Below are positions 44,710-56,150 of a DNA stretch of 64,000 bases, in pieces (the first letter of the stretch is position 1; every line of letters begins with the position of its first letter). This DNA comes from Proteles cristata cristata (Eukaryota; Chordata; Mammalia; Carnivora; Hyaenidae). Where the stretch lies: NCBI GenBank assembly GCA_017311185.1, contig JAESUZ010004534.1:744001-808000 (forward strand), in the 5' to 3' direction. A program made the translations under genes and the position numbers. The notes beneath the pieces were generated by a model that worked only from the letters and a program-made list of their open reading frames with translations, searched no databases and had not been told where the DNA came from.

Positions 44710-45714
44710 AACAGCCAAGTAGGCCTGGAATCTTCTTGGTAAAGGACAAAAGCTTTTGTAGACAAGTCACAGTCCCATTCCATGGGATTCTCAGACAGCT
44801 GCTTCACAAAGATCCCTTTGGAACTCCCATGGTGGTAGCCTGGGCCATGGTGAATCCAGTCATGTCCCTGAACTCATTTGATGAGATTTAATAGGCACTT
44901 TTTCTCCAATGGCACCATTAACCAGCAGTCACAAAACTTGTTGTAAACTTGGGTAAAGAAGAAATGTATCTAAGGGATTTTGCAAATATGCATGCTCTTC
45001 CCTTGCTGAGGCACTTCTCTTTTAAGAAGGCCACACAGAACCCTGTGGTTACTTGTTTAATACTTAGAATGTGTTCATTCCAACTTTTTTCCCCAAGGGG
45101 AAAGAAAATAATTACGTGTAGAATGTGGGGGGGAAATCCCTAGTTCATAAAGGAGAATCTGACCATGGAAGTCTCATAACACCTTTGCATGTTGGTATGT
45201 GTTTGTACTTTGTGCTTTGCTTTACTTTATGGCCTCAACATGCTAGTTCCTCAATGGGGTACAGGCCACTACAGCACATAGTGGGGCATGTTAGGAAGGC
45301 AATTACACGCTGGGTGCTAGATGGACCTCTTAGTAGCATGTTCCCCCCTTTCATCGACTAGGGTCGTATACTCAGGACAGTCTTATAGTCCAGATCACAC
45401 ATGTTACATCAAAGTCATCTGGTTCATAGTTTCTGTAGTTCTCCTGATGAAGGACTACTTTGGCTTAGTAACCAGTGGGATGAAATTAACTTCTGATCAG
45501 ATTAGACAATCACTCACAATGCTGGATTGAAGGTCTGGCTTCATATGTGGGCTTCTAAGAAAAGGGGTTCCAGAACAATCCTACAGAATGGTTTGGGTTG
45601 GGCAGCCAGGCAATTCCCTTTGTTCTTATTCGTTTTCTTACCCTGTTTCCCCTTTGATCCCACCTAATCAGCGATCTTTCATATGTATATATGTATGTGT
45701 ATGTGCGTGCACAT

Positions 45715-45718
<4 letters not shown>
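44710..45718. other. Unassigned sequence
   Basis: About 1 kb with no recognised gene or repeat. Frames at 44949-45143, 45125-45361 and 45321-45530 are short, overlapping and without domains. Confidence 0.4.

Positions 45719-45754
<36 letters not shown>
45719..45754. repeat. (GT)n microsatellite
   Basis: About 18 pure GT units, preceded by an imperfect tgtgtatgtgcgtgcacatg stretch. Confidence 0.93.
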
Positions 45755-45756
<2 letters not shown>

Positions 45757-45804
45757 AAAAATGCATTGCCATTTTAAACATCTATTCTAAAAGACATGTA
45801 TCAC

Positions 45805-46228
45805 AGGGGCACCTAGGTGGCTCAGTGGGTCAAGTCAAGTGCCTAACTCTTTTTTTTTTTTTTAATATTTTTTTATTTATTTCTAGGGGAGAGAGAGAGA
45901 CAGCGTGAGCAGAGGAGGGTCAGAGAGAGAGGGAGTCACAGACTGAAACAGGCTCCAGGCTCTGAGCTGGCAGTCAGCACAGAGCCCGACGCGGGGCTTG
46001 AACCCACGAACCGCGAGATCCTGGCCTAAGCAAAAGTCGGGCGCTTAACCGACTAAGCCACCCAGGCGCCCCTCAAGTGCCTAACTCTTGATTTTGGCTC
46101 GGGTTATGTTCTCACACTTAATGAGATCAAGCCCCACGTCAAACTCTGCATGCACAGTGGAGCCTGCTTGGGATTTTTTTCTCTCTCTCTGTCAAAATAA
46201 ATAGATAAACATTTTCTAAAAATAAAAT
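45805..46228 (+). mobile_element. CAN SINE split by a second SINE
   Basis: Left part 45805-45851 (ggggcacctaggtggctcag); right part 46073-46228 (ctcttgattttggctcgggt, gtggagcctgcttgggattt, tctctctctctgtcaaaata, then the tail). The interruption is the minus-strand SINE at 45852-46072. The outer element has an imperfect TSD (aaaagacatgtatcaca at 45788-45804, aaaagacatttcacaca at 46229-46245). Confidence 0.88.
45852..46072 (-). mobile_element. CAN SINE, young CTAG-tail subtype, nested in an older SINE
   Basis: Reverse-strand full-length copy with a perfect 17-bp TSD, TCAAGTGCCTAACTCTT (45835-45851 and 46073-46089). Tail complement tttatttatttctagggg and head complement accgactaagccacccaggc. Reading its complement gives the CTGACTGCCAGCTCAGAGCC variant. 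Confidence 0.96.
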
Positions 46229-46245
46229 AAAAGACATTTCACACA

Positions 46246-46927
46246 GCTCGCAAGTTACAAAGTGTACAATATTCTTCCTTGTAAATTGTATTTAGTCAGT
46301 CGATTCTCACAGAACACTTTCCTTGACCATTTGCCTAACTCTTGTGTCTATGTCAGCCCATGGTTGCAAATGACACAAATGTAGTTTTGAAAAGAATGTC
46401 AGTTGATGTTTTCATTTACATTAACAAGTAAGGTGAAACAATGAAAACATATTCAAACCTGCACTTGCTCATCACTGACATTGACTTCCTTGCTGAATCA
46501 GATAATTTTCTAATGCAGGAAGAATATTTCCTCAAAGCTTTATGCTATTCACAATGTAATGGTTACAGATGTGACAGTCGTAAAGTTTAATCTGCATTAT
46601 TAATATTTCCTCCATCCCTTCTTATGTCTAGACAGTCATTAAGCCAATAAATCAAGCCCTAACTGTAGCAGTTGTCAACTCCCCTGGCATAAATACTCCC
46701 ACTATTGCAGATTTCAAGCTACCACAGTGACATTGAATGTGAACTTGGGAAGAGATGCACAGTAACACACCATTATATATTTTTTATATCATATAAATAC
46801 AGTAGATGTAAAAACTTCAAAAGGTTAGATAGTAAAATAAACAGGAAGTGAGTTTGTTTTTTTAATACAACTGATTTAATTCTAAATGTATACAATTTAA
46901 TTTTTAATAATGGTTGTGTTTAACAAT
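46246..46927. other. Unassigned AT-rich sequence
   Basis: No gene or named repeat seen. Confidence 0.4.
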
Positions 46928-46944
46928 CAGTTCTCAAAGTTTCT

Positions 46945-47159
46945 TTTTATTTAAATTTTTTAATGTTTATTTATTTTTGAAAGAGAGACAGAGCGTGAGT
47001 GGGGGAGATGCAGACAGAGAGAGAATTACAGAATCTGAAGCAGGCCCCAGGCTCTGATCCGTCAGCACAGAGCCCTACATGGGGCTCAAACTCAGGAGCC
47101 ATGAGATCATGACCTGAGCTGAAGTCGGATGCTCAATACACTGAGCCACCCAGGTGCCC
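46945..47159 (-). mobile_element. CAN SINE
   Basis: Reverse-strand copy with a 17-bp TSD differing at one base (cagttctcaaagtttct at 46928-46944, cagttctcaaaatttct at 47160-47176). Confidence 0.92.
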
Positions 47160-47176
47160 CAGTTCTCAAAATTTCT

Positions 47177-48603
47177 GAATTTAACCATAAGTTCTTGCAA
47201 GCTGGTAGGAGCCAGCCTCAGCACTCCACCGCACCCAGCTCACAAAAGGTTACATTACACCACCAACAATAGGGAACGCTTTAAATGGCAGGTAAGTGTA
47301 CCTGGCTAAGAAGGACTAGAGTTAATGCCATGAGGTCAAGGATCTTTGCTTATTGAAATATTTTAAAGTAACTAGAACAGCCCCAAACACATTATAGTTG
47401 CTCAGTAAATATTGTTGAATTGAAGTTGAAATAGCAGGCATTTAGTTATCACAGGCAGTGAGAAGTCTAGATGCAGGTGATTCCAGCTGATCCATCCAGG
47501 GGTCTGGATCAACCTCTCTGTGAGGTTCCAGCCTTTTCCTGATAACTGGCAAAGTGGCTACCACAGCCCCACTCACACCTCCAATAGCACAACATCAAAA
47601 GGAGGAAGCAGCAATAATAACCGTGCTGGATGAGACATGGCCTCATGTGCTTTCCTGTTTTCTCAGGTAGGTCAAGCACAATCAGTTGCAAGGAGGCGAG
47701 GAAAGCAGCAGCCCCCTTTTTTAGAGTGTGTGATGGGAAATAGGTAAAGAAAGGGCAAGTCATCATCACACTATCGAATAGTTTTCTTGGTTTCCTGCTA
47801 GGCCGATTCAATGCTAGGAATCAAGTAGTACAAATATATCTTTTGATTCAAGTGTCATATGAATAAAGTATAATCGTTTCCCTGGAATTTTCTATCAATA
47901 GTGATCTCTAAAAAGTATTGTTTTAAAATAAATTATATGATGATGCTTCCTGATTACCAAATAATTGACCTTTTGAAGGAAGTCTAAAAGGACTAAGTGC
48001 TTATATACAACTTGACTGAAGGAGGTCTGTATCAGACTATTTCACAAATCATGTTTCTGATACAATAAACATGAGTACAAAGAAAAAACCCCCTGTAAAA
48101 GTTTTCTAGCCCATAAAACAATCAAATAAAATACAACAATTTTATAAAATCTACAGGGAATTTGAAGAGTTTTTAGGACTCTATTTTCCTGGGTTTTGAT
48201 CCACGTTAGTATTACCAGCAAAGAAAGCAACTGAAAACCATTCACATACAAAATATTTGTATTCAAGCAACCCTCAAATATTCTGAGGAGCCTCCCTCCA
48301 CCCAGGACTCAGAGAGCCCAAAAAAATAAATGCAGCTTACTTTGGGCTCCCAAGGCTGTCGACACAGATTTTGGTCACTGAAGAAGATTCTTTCCCGTCT
48401 GTCACTATCCAGACACATTTGTGACAGAAAAAAATCCCTGAATTCAGGAAAAGGCAGCAAATAAATGTCAGAATTGATACCGTCTGGGGTTTACTCTTTT
48501 CAGACTCAGAAAACAATCATAAGACTTAGCACCACAATGGACTTTAGAGGTGATCTTCTTCCCTTTCATTCAAAACTATGTTCTTCTTGGTCAGTTCATT
48601 CTA
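47177..48603. other. Unassigned sequence with a short L2-like end
   Basis: Around 47350-47430, taactagaacagccccaaac followed by gctcagtaaatattgttgaa resembles an L2/MIR 3' terminus in plus orientation. The rest, including the 100-codon minus frame at 47509-47811, is unassigned. Confidence 0.4.
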
Positions 48604-48618
48604 AAAAAATGATTTTAA

Positions 48619-48832
48619 GGGCACCTGGGTGGCTCAGTCAGTTAAGCATCCAAACTTCGGCTCAGGTCATGATCTCACAGTTCATGGGTTCAAGCCTCAC
48701 ATCGGGCTCTGTGCTGACAGCTCAGAGCTTGGAGCCTGCTTCTAATTCTGTGTCTCCCCGTCTCTCTCTGCCTCTCTCTTGCTCATGCTCTGTCTCTCTT
48801 GCTCTCAAAAATAAATAAAACATAAAAAAATT
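48619..48832 (+). mobile_element. CAN SINE
   Basis: Plus-strand copy: agggcacctgggtggctcag, B-box-like gttcatgggttcaagcc and tail ctctcaaaaataaataaaac. Imperfect TSD (aaaaaatgatttta upstream, aaaaactgatttta downstream). Confidence 0.9.
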
Positions 48833-49092
48833 AAAAACTGATTTTATACAGAAGAAAGTAAGGCTTTTTAGTCTAGATTTCTCTTGTGTGCTGTAAATCT
48901 GAAAACAAAACAACTATATTACCTAAGTCTTCCAAACATGGTGTAACCGTGGAGCCCACTCCCCTTTCTGTTGTGAAATGGAGCGCATATTAAAACAATT
49001 TTTTGTTATGGTAAAATACTTACAATGGTCACCCTGGTTTCAATCAGATTGCAGGCTTATTTAGCAGCCTTGCTGATGTCTTTGTCCTTTCT

Positions 49093-49284
49093 TTAAAATA
49101 TTTATTTATTTTTGAGAGAGACAGAGACAGAGTATGAACAGGGGAGGGGCAGAGAGACGGGGAGACACAGAATCCAAAGCAGGCTCCAGGCTGTAAGCTG
49201 TCAGCACAGAGCCCGATGCGGGGCTTGAACTCACGAACCGTGAGATTGTCAGATGCTTAAGCAACTGAGCCACCCAGGTACCCA
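49093..49284 (-). mobile_element. CAN SINE
   Basis: Reverse-strand copy: tatttatttatttttgagag on the left, gcccgatgcggggcttgaac, then actgagccacccaggtaccc on the right. Flanked by similar tttgtc(c/t)tt sequence on both sides. Confidence 0.88.
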
Positions 49285-49514
49285 CAGGATTGTCTTTTTT
49301 CTAATGCCCTGAAGACATTTCTAATATTTCTAATGCCTGCAGAGGTGCTTACCATTTTTACCTAGCATGTTTATTTTGGGAAGATTTCAGGAGGAAAGAT
49401 TATGCCTTACGTGGTAGGCAAAAGCTCTCCGACTACAGCCACCCCTCGATAATGCTGGGGAAGAGCTAATATGAGGGCTCACAGAGAAGGGACGGAGTAA
49501 TTTCTACATGTGGA

Positions 49515-50120
49515 AGGTATATAACTGTTGTAGCCAAAAGGTGTCCTCTGCCAGATTGCGTTTTCCAAACATCGCCGCGAAAACGGGTCCTGTCCCATGT
49601 GATCTTACAGTGTTACCTAGATACTCCTCCCACTGAGGGTGAGTCTCTGCTTCCTCCCCGTGAATCTGGGTGGAACTTTGACTGTCTCACCAATATAAAG
49701 TGACTCTCTGTGACTTCCGAGGCTTAATAATGCCACACATGCCTGCCTTGGGAAGCTGGTGCTTGGAACTCAGCCCCAATACTGTGAGGAAGCCCAAACT
49801 CGTCCCTGTGGAGAGATACCATGGAAAGGACACTTACAGGTGTTTAAGTGAGGAACCTAGCTGAGAACCCAGCTGACGGCCAGCACCAAACACCAAACAT
49901 GTACCTGAAGATGCTACCAGATGATTCCAGCCCCTAGCCTTAGGTTACCCTGGAGCTCCCAGTCTTCCCAGCAGAGGATGTAGGCATCATAGAGGAAAGA
50001 CAAGCCAGCCTTGTTTTTCCTGTCCAAGTTCCTGATTCACTGAATCCATGAACGTAATAGAATGGTTATTTTATACCACTGAATTCTGTGGTTGGTTATG
50101 AGGCAATAGTAATGGAAACA
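49515..50120 (+). mobile_element. Probable MLT1-type LTR
   Basis: The order ctgtgaggaagcccaaactc, agctgacggccagcaccaaa, ccagcccctagccttaggtt and the terminal tgaattctgtggttggttat followed by gaggcaatagtaatgg matches an ERVL-MaLR/MLT1-type LTR in plus orientation. The fragment at 9412-9715 looks like a minus-strand relative. The 5' limit is uncertain. Confidence 0.55.
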
Positions 50121-50739
50121 AGTAAGAATAGGAGCTATGTATTTTATTTGCTGGATTTTTCTTTGCCATTCCAGGGAAGACTTTGTGTTTCCTTTCCTTA
50201 ATAGGAGACTTTCGGGAGCCCTACCACTCATCTGCAGATTATATCCCAGAGATGGAAAGGAGGAAAACAGGTGTCTGGGAAAGGGTGGAAGGGGGTTATA
50301 GAAGGAATGGAGGAAAAGAACCCAGAAAAAGAAAAAGAAAAAAAACCCTCTGAACTAGTGAACTAGAGCAGGGTCAGAAGTAAGAACTTATAGCTCATCA
50401 CCAAGTCCCTCATTATGGCCAGAAAAGGTAGCCCGACCTCAGGGAGAAAGGCTGATGTCACCATAGAGAGATTGGACCCCAGGCACAAGGCGCAGCATTG
50501 GCAAGATACCCATATCAGTGGTGGTACCGAAGTAGCAGAACAAGCAGTGGGCTTTGGCAGTGGGCTCTGAAGCGTAATCAGGGCAGATCGCGGATCAGCT
50601 CCCAGGATAGCTACCTGCTCACTATCCTAGGGCCTTGCTCTATGATGAGGGTACCCTAAAGTGACCGAATGAATTTTGTGCCAGGTAAGATGGTGACTCA
50701 GTGACTCAGACTTTAATTTGATATAAGGAAAATAAATGT
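50121..50739. other. Unassigned sequence
   Basis: Purine-rich; no gene or repeat recognised. Confidence 0.4.
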
Positions 50740-50968
50740 GGGGCACCTGGGTGGCTCAGTCAGTTAAGTGACCAACTCTTGATTTTGGCTCAGGTCATGA
50801 GCTCGTGGTTCCGTAAGTTCAAGCCCTGCGTAGGCTCTGTGCTGACAGCACAGAGGCTGCTTGGGATTCTTTCTCTCTCTCCCTCTCTCTCTGCCCCTCC
50901 CCGCTGGTGCTCAGTCTCTCTCTTACACTCTTTCTCTGACTTGCTCTGTCTCAAAATAAATAAACGAA
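50740..50968 (+). mobile_element. CAN SINE
   Basis: Plus-strand copy: tggggcacctgggtggctca, ctcttgattttggctcaggt and tail ctcaaaataaataaacgaag. Imperfect TSD around aggaaaataaatg (upstream) and aagaaaataaatg (downstream). Confidence 0.9.
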
Positions 50969-51115
50969 GAAAGAAAATAAATGCTCCATGACAGATTGCC
51001 AGTGCCTTCTATATGAAATTCATAAAAATCATCAGATAGACATTTTTAAAAGTAAACAAAAGAATACAGAGTTGGGACTGAAAAGAAAGAAAACTCTGGG
51101 TCATTCAGAAACTGT

Positions 51116-51350
51116 CGGGTCACCTGGGTGGCTCAGTCAGTTAAGCATCCAGCTTGGGCTCGGGTCATGATCTCATAGTTCGCGCATTTGAGCCCCACGT
51201 CAGCCTCTGTGCTGACAGCTCAGAGCCATGAGCCTGCCTCAGATTCTGTGTCTTCCTCTCTCTCTGCCCCTTCCCTACTTGTGCTCTGTCTTTCTCTCTC
51301 AAAAATAAGTAAACATTCAAAATAAATCAGCATTTTTTTAATTAGAAAAA
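51116..51350 (+). mobile_element. CAN SINE
   Basis: Plus-strand copy: gggtcacctgggtggctcag, gcgcatttgagccccacgtc and tail ctctcaaaaataagtaaaca. TSD AGAAACTGT upstream (51107-51115) and again just after the A-rich tail (about 51351-51360). Confidence 0.9.
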
Positions 51351-51360
51351 AAGAAACTGT

Positions 51361-52329
51361 AAAGAATCTGGTAAAATTACAAAGTAGACAGGAATAGATT
51401 AAAGAGGAAAAACTGTGGCCCAGAATGGAGGTGGAAGATTTCTGCTAAAAGTCTTAGAGGCACACAGACCAAGGGCGATGGCATCCAGAAGGCGGTGGCT
51501 GAGAGCCACCCAGGTGAAGACAACAGGCATCCCCTGAGCATCCTGCCTCCTTGCGGGCACGGCAGCAGGCAGCCAGGGCACAGGCTCTGACTTTCACAGA
51601 ATGGCGGGCACAGGAATTGTGGGAGCAAGAGATAGAGGGCAGAGTCATGCTATGCCATAACACCCAGCTGTGACACAGCCTGTCCTGAGACATCACAGAA
51701 GCTTCTGCCACACTCACTGAGAGCAGTGAGGACAAGCCTGAATGGCAGTTCCCAACCCCTTCCTCGCTCAATCTGCATCAATTGTTACAGCAGATCTGTA
51801 ACAAGGAATCTGAACATAAGGTACAGAGACAAGAATCAAATATCCGAGGAGAGCCAACACCGGAAGATGGAGGCGGGGAGATGAATGGAAAAAGGAAAAT
51901 GTACAACTAAAGAAGCAGATTGAATAGTGCAATCATAGAAAAGGGTTTTTTTTTTTTTTTTTTAAAATCAGACACCTAACTGTATCAAAGGCTTAAGGAA
52001 ATAATGCACCCGAAAGAATAGATACAACTAATAAAAGCTGTTGGGCATTAAAATTATAGTTGTTGAAATTGAAAACTTAATATGATGCATAGAGAAACAG
52101 AAGGGCACAGCTGAGGAGCAAATCAATTGGAAAATGAGGCCATAGAATTTGCTCAAAAGATACAAAATTAAGAGACTTCATAGAATAAATCTAGTTCCAG
52201 CACCCATTATAAATAGCAGTTACAAAAGGGCCTAGAGAAAATCAAAACAAAATTTAAAGAAATCATCGATTAGAAATGTACAGAACTGAAGTAAAACATG
52301 AGGTCTCTGAAATAGCTCATTTCTCAGCA
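51361..52329. other. Unassigned sequence and possible old L1 ORF1 part
   Basis: 51380-51800 has a 105-codon minus frame (51454-51771) with no recognisable domain. From about 52080 to 52270 the purine-rich sequence (catagagaaacagaagggca, gaaaatgaggccatag) resembles a decayed L1 ORF1 coiled-coil region and may belong with 52880-53146. A T18 run lies at about 51945-51962. Confidence 0.4.
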
Positions 52330-52879
52330 GGATCAGTTTTTACAAAATTATTCAGACACAACTGGTATCAGAGACCAGTTGTTTCCACAGAGCTTAGCTA
52401 TTGGGACCAAACACCAAGACCACCTGTTTCAACATCACTTATGTATTCCAGGAAGTCCTTGCCCAGAAAGATAAGGCCATAAATCAATAAAAAAATTGCT
52501 GTTTACCTCAGGAAACTCCTGAAAACCAATTTTCTCGGGTAAAGGGTATGTGCATCTGGGCAAACAGTTTTCCTTTCTGAACAACAGTGTTTACTTACAC
52601 CTGAGCAAACAGCTCATTTATCAACACTAGTTTATATATCAGCATTTGCTTTGGGCTCCACTGTGTCCACCAAACCTAAACTATTAGTTAGGAATTTTGC
52701 CCAATCCTAATAAGTTCCCTGCCTTGAGAGACATGCCTTAAGTCACATGAGCCCTGACTCCAGAACCCTATAAATATCTTCCCCTGACTTTCTCCTCTTC
52801 TGAGACATTGCTATGAGCCTCTCAAAGTGATGGTCTCCCTCACTGCAGTAGGATGAATAAACTCAGCTTTGCTTTATCA
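52330..52879 (+). mobile_element. Probable solo retroviral LTR (ERV1-like)
   Basis: Gene-free. Near the 3' side it has promoter-like order: agaaccctataaatatcttc (TATA-type, about 52763-52782), tctcctcttctgagacattg, gcctctcaaagtgatggtct and gatgaataaactcagctttg (AATAAA near 52856). This is the R/U5-proximal layout of gammaretrovirus-like LTRs. I did not find clear TG/CA ends or a TSD, so limits are approximate; the sequence after AATAAA is short. No gag, pol or env sequence is adjacent. Confidence 0.55.
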
Positions 52880-53146
52880 AAAAGTAACTTTCAATAGACA
52901 TTTTGGGGAGTTGGCTGTTGAAAATCCATGGGGAAACTTCATTAAAATAAAAAAGAAAACCCTAAAACCTCCTAGAGAAGTAAAGCTGGTTATCTGCAAA
53001 GGAAGAAGAATCTGTTTGACGTCAAGCTTCGTGGGAACAGCAGTGGACAATTGCTCCAGAAAGACACTGGAGCAATAATCTTCAATATCTCAAGGAGAAG
53101 AGCTTTGAACCTAAAATTCTATACCCAGACAAACTATTCTTTAAAA
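52880..53146 (+). mobile_element. Old L1/HAL1-type ORF1 remnant
   Basis: cctcctagagaagtaaagct, gttatctgcaaaggaagaag, ctgtttgacgtcaagcttc, gaaagacactggagcaataa and ttgaacctaaaattctatac follow the RNA-binding part of L1-lineage ORF1 in order. Frames are broken. It lies between the LTR and a DNA transposon. Confidence 0.65.
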
Positions 53147-53350
53147 CAGAGGTCAGCAAACTATAGCCAGTTGACCAAACACCTGTTTTTATAAATATAA
53201 ATTTCTTGGAACACAGCATGTCCATTCACCTATATGTTGCCTTTATAAATGCAGTCTATGGCTACTTTTGCACAATGGCAGAGGTGAGTAGCTGTAACTG
53301 AGATCATATGGCCTGCAAGCCTTGAATACTTATTATTTATACCATTTAAA
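53147..53350 (+). mobile_element. hAT-like non-autonomous DNA transposon
   Basis: Starts acagaggtcagcaaactata, then tgtttttataaatataaatt, tcttggaacacagcatgtcc, gtctatggctacttttgcac, ggcagaggtgagtagctgta and gatcatatggcctgcaagcc. This is the well-known mammalian repeat with CAGGGGTCGGCAAAC-type ends (MER5-like, hAT superfamily). The 3' terminal inverted repeat is lost. Confidence 0.7.
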
Positions 53351-53360
53351 ATAGTGTGCT

Positions 53361-53456
53361 GGGGATGCCTGGCCGGCTCAGTCAGGAGAGCCATGCAGCT
53401 CTTATTCTCAGGGTTCTTATCCCCACATTGGGCATAGAGCTTACATTTAAAAAAAG
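53361..53456 (+). mobile_element. Short, ancestral-type CAN SINE
   Basis: ggggatgcctggccggctca, agccatgcagctcttattct and ccacattgggcatagagctt, then an A-rich end. It lacks the (TC)n body of the felid copies, as in older tRNA-only CAN SINEs. Confidence 0.7.
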
Positions 53457-53672
53457 TTTCCTGACATTTCTTTAACATAAGACATTTACAGAAATAAACT
53501 TTCACAAAGTTTACTATTCAGTGACCCTTCTTGGAAGCATCACGATGAAAATTATGGGGATAGGGAGAAGGGAGGTTCAGGGTGAAGAGCGGAGTTTGTA
53601 AAGGAACAAGTTACAACTACAGTGGTAAAACTAATTGTGACATTAGAATTAGTATTAAATATTTAAGTTTTA

Positions 53673-53892
53673 GGAGCACCTAGATGACTCAGTCGTTTAA
53701 GCGTCCAACTTTAGCTTGGGTCATGATCTCTCGGGTTGTGGGTTTGAGCCCCACGTTGGGCTCTGTGCTGACAGCTCAGAGTCTGGAACCTGCTTTGGAT
53801 CCTGTCTCTCTCTCTCTCTCTCTTTGCCCCTTCCCTGCTTGCACTCTGTCTCTGTCTCTCTCAAAAATATACATTAAAAAAAATTAACCTAT
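53673..53892 (+). mobile_element. CAN SINE
   Basis: Plus-strand copy: ggagcacctagatgactcag, gggtttgagccccacgttgg and a TC stretch. TSD aatatttaagtttta at 53658-53672 and about 53893-53907. Confidence 0.92.
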
Positions 53893-53908
53893 GAATATTT
53901 AAGTTTTA

Positions 53909-54449
53909 AGTAAGATATTGCATGCAGTGTGGAGTTTCGTGGACATAGGTGAGATCGTGACTAGGTCGGGGAACTAGAAGGGCAATAAAGTTCTTACCTT
54001 TTTGTTGGGAGTATGGAGGTTGTAAGATAAAACTAATTCCAGACAAAGTTTATTAATTCTAGATTATTTCTAGGTAATTACTCATTGAAGACAACGTTAA
54101 GCATTTAGAGGTAAGCATTAGAAGTTTCCATATAAGACATTTCCAAATTTAGAGAAGGGAAAAGTGGAAAACGAACAAACAAAATACCAACGAACCCAGT
54201 TAAAGTAAAATAAAAGCACGCGAGATGGCAGGAATAAATCCAAACATGTCTACAAATTTCATACATATGACTCAGTTACTTTTAGTTCAGCATTGTGTTT
54301 ATCACATGCATCCTTCATGTCTGGCGTTATTATGGGCACTGGAGACAATTAACAGAAGCTTACATTCCTGTAAAGAAACAGACCACAAACCAACTGGTAG
54401 ATTCTATAATCTCACATATAGGTGCTATTAAAAAAAAAAAAAAAGCAGA
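53909..54449. other. Unassigned sequence
   Basis: AT-rich; nothing recognised. A run of about 15 A residues lies near 54429-54443. Confidence 0.4.
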
Positions 54450-54665
54450 GAAAAGGGCTGGAGAGTGATGTAAGGTTGGTCACCTTGGAGGTTGCTGCAT
54501 CAGTCCAAGCAATACGTGATGGGGGCTCAGATTAGGGTGGTATTTGTGGAAGTAATGGCAAGAGATAGCATTTGGGGGAAATTTTAAAGAGAAAGATGAA
54601 CAGGATTTGCAGATGGAATCTATGAGAGGCAAGGGAGGAATCAGGTTAAATTGGCGCATCACAAG
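54450..54665 (-). mobile_element. L2 fragment
   Basis: ccttggaggttgctgcatca, gtccaagcaatacgtgatgg, ggctcagattagggtggtat, acaggatttgcagatggaat and ggcaagggaggaatcaggtt follow the reverse complement of L2. Confidence 0.6.
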
Positions 54666-55795
54666 GGACATTCAGGTCTCTTAAAACACAGACAAGCACA
54701 CCATCAACTATATTATTTGTAATATTTGAAATTGCTATTCATCCATAGACAGTGTAGACTTCAAAATGCCAGTAAAACCTTGAACATAGTAGCTCACCTC
54801 CTAAAGACGGCTCAAACTTGCAAAAGAAGAAATATTCCTTCAGGATAACCAAGATTCTCAGAAGCTGTTCTAAGGATGGCCCCTGTTGGGCACTCCAGAG
54901 CAATTTCTTGTTCTAATTAATAGATTAGCTCTTGAGAGGTCACAGCCTTTGTCCCGTGCTGGTGTGACTGATGAAAAGCTGCATTACGTGGGGACCACAG
55001 TGATTTATTAAGCCTTTGAGATAGAAGAACTGGCCATCGAAACCCGGTCACAGTCACTGGGGAAGAGGAGGGGGCCATACTGGTGCTGTATTCGAAGCTA
55101 AGGCATTTGGTACATTGCACCCACCAGCATTTCTGTCACTGGCTTTCCATCGAGCAGCCACTACAATTGCGAACAGACCTTTGAGTCCTAAATATTTCAA
55201 AGTGACATCACAAAAACTTAAGTGGAAGTTGGTTTCAGGCTTTACCTTTTTTTTAAGTCATTACTTTCTTTTAGATAAAAACAATATAAATCTTAATACT
55301 TCTCTTTTTCTGACCAAATTTTCCAGCGTTTTTCACACAGGATATAGAAGAGTCATCACTTATTTTCTAAAATACTGCATCAAGGAAAGTAAATGATAGC
55401 TGAGCGAACCCTTCCCCTTCTCAGCCTAATGTTTTGTTTTACTCACTGGTTTCCTGGAAAAGCGTTAACAGATTGCAAGAGAATTGGGCACAGGATAGTT
55501 AGCCTTGAGAATGAAGAGTAACCGAAGTGTAACTGATTCCTGTGCTGTTGGTTACAAACACCGTTTCCACGTGCTAACATGATTAACCTGCCACTCAGCA
55601 AGATGAAGTCAGCTGAGTTAAAAGTCCCTGAACCTGCAGAGAATTCTGCCATCCTGAATTACTGTCCACTCCTACTCTTTTGGGTTCTCTGCCTTCTGGC
55701 ACTGGCTTCACAGAGTCCCTACCCAAAGATTCAGTCCCACACCCCAGAGTCGCTCAAACTACTGCCACCATCAAGCTAGACTGGATCTATCACCC
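54666..55795. other. Unassigned sequence
   Basis: No gene or repeat recognised. Frames of 66-93 codons (for example 55115-55396) lack domains. Confidence 0.4.
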
Positions 55796-56136
55796 TGTGC
55801 TATGAACTGAAGGCATCCCCCACAGAGCTCACCTGTTGAAGGCTAAACCCTTTGGAGGTGGGTCCTTTGGGAGGTAATTCGGTCTTGAGGACGGGCCCTA
55901 TGTTGGAATTACTGCCCTGACAAGGAGATAGAGAGACCCGTGCTTGCTCTCTCTGCCACAAGAGAACATGGCAACAAGAGACTTCTGCAAAGCAGAAGTG
56001 GATTCTTGCTAGAACCCAAGCGTGCAGGCACCTTGATCTCAGACTGCCAGCTTCCGGGCCTTCGAGAAATTAAATGTCTGTTTAAGCCCACAGTCTGTGG
56101 TATCTTTGTTATAACAGCCTGAATTTACTAAGACAC
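55796..56136 (+). mobile_element. ERVL-MaLR-type LTR
   Basis: Plus-strand order: tatgaactgaaggcatccc, tgttgaaggctaaacccttt, ggaggtgggtcctttgggag, ttgctctctctgccacaaga, caccttgatctcagactgcc and the terminal cagtctgtggtatctttgtt. Immediately followed by a minus-strand LTR. Confidence 0.78.
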
Positions 56137-56150
56137 CAACCCCCTCTGAT

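Noticed and set aside
45719..45754. (GT)n as a Z-DNA regulatory element
   Set aside because: GT arrays of this length are common in mammals. Nothing nearby suggests a regulated gene, so it is listed only as a microsatellite.
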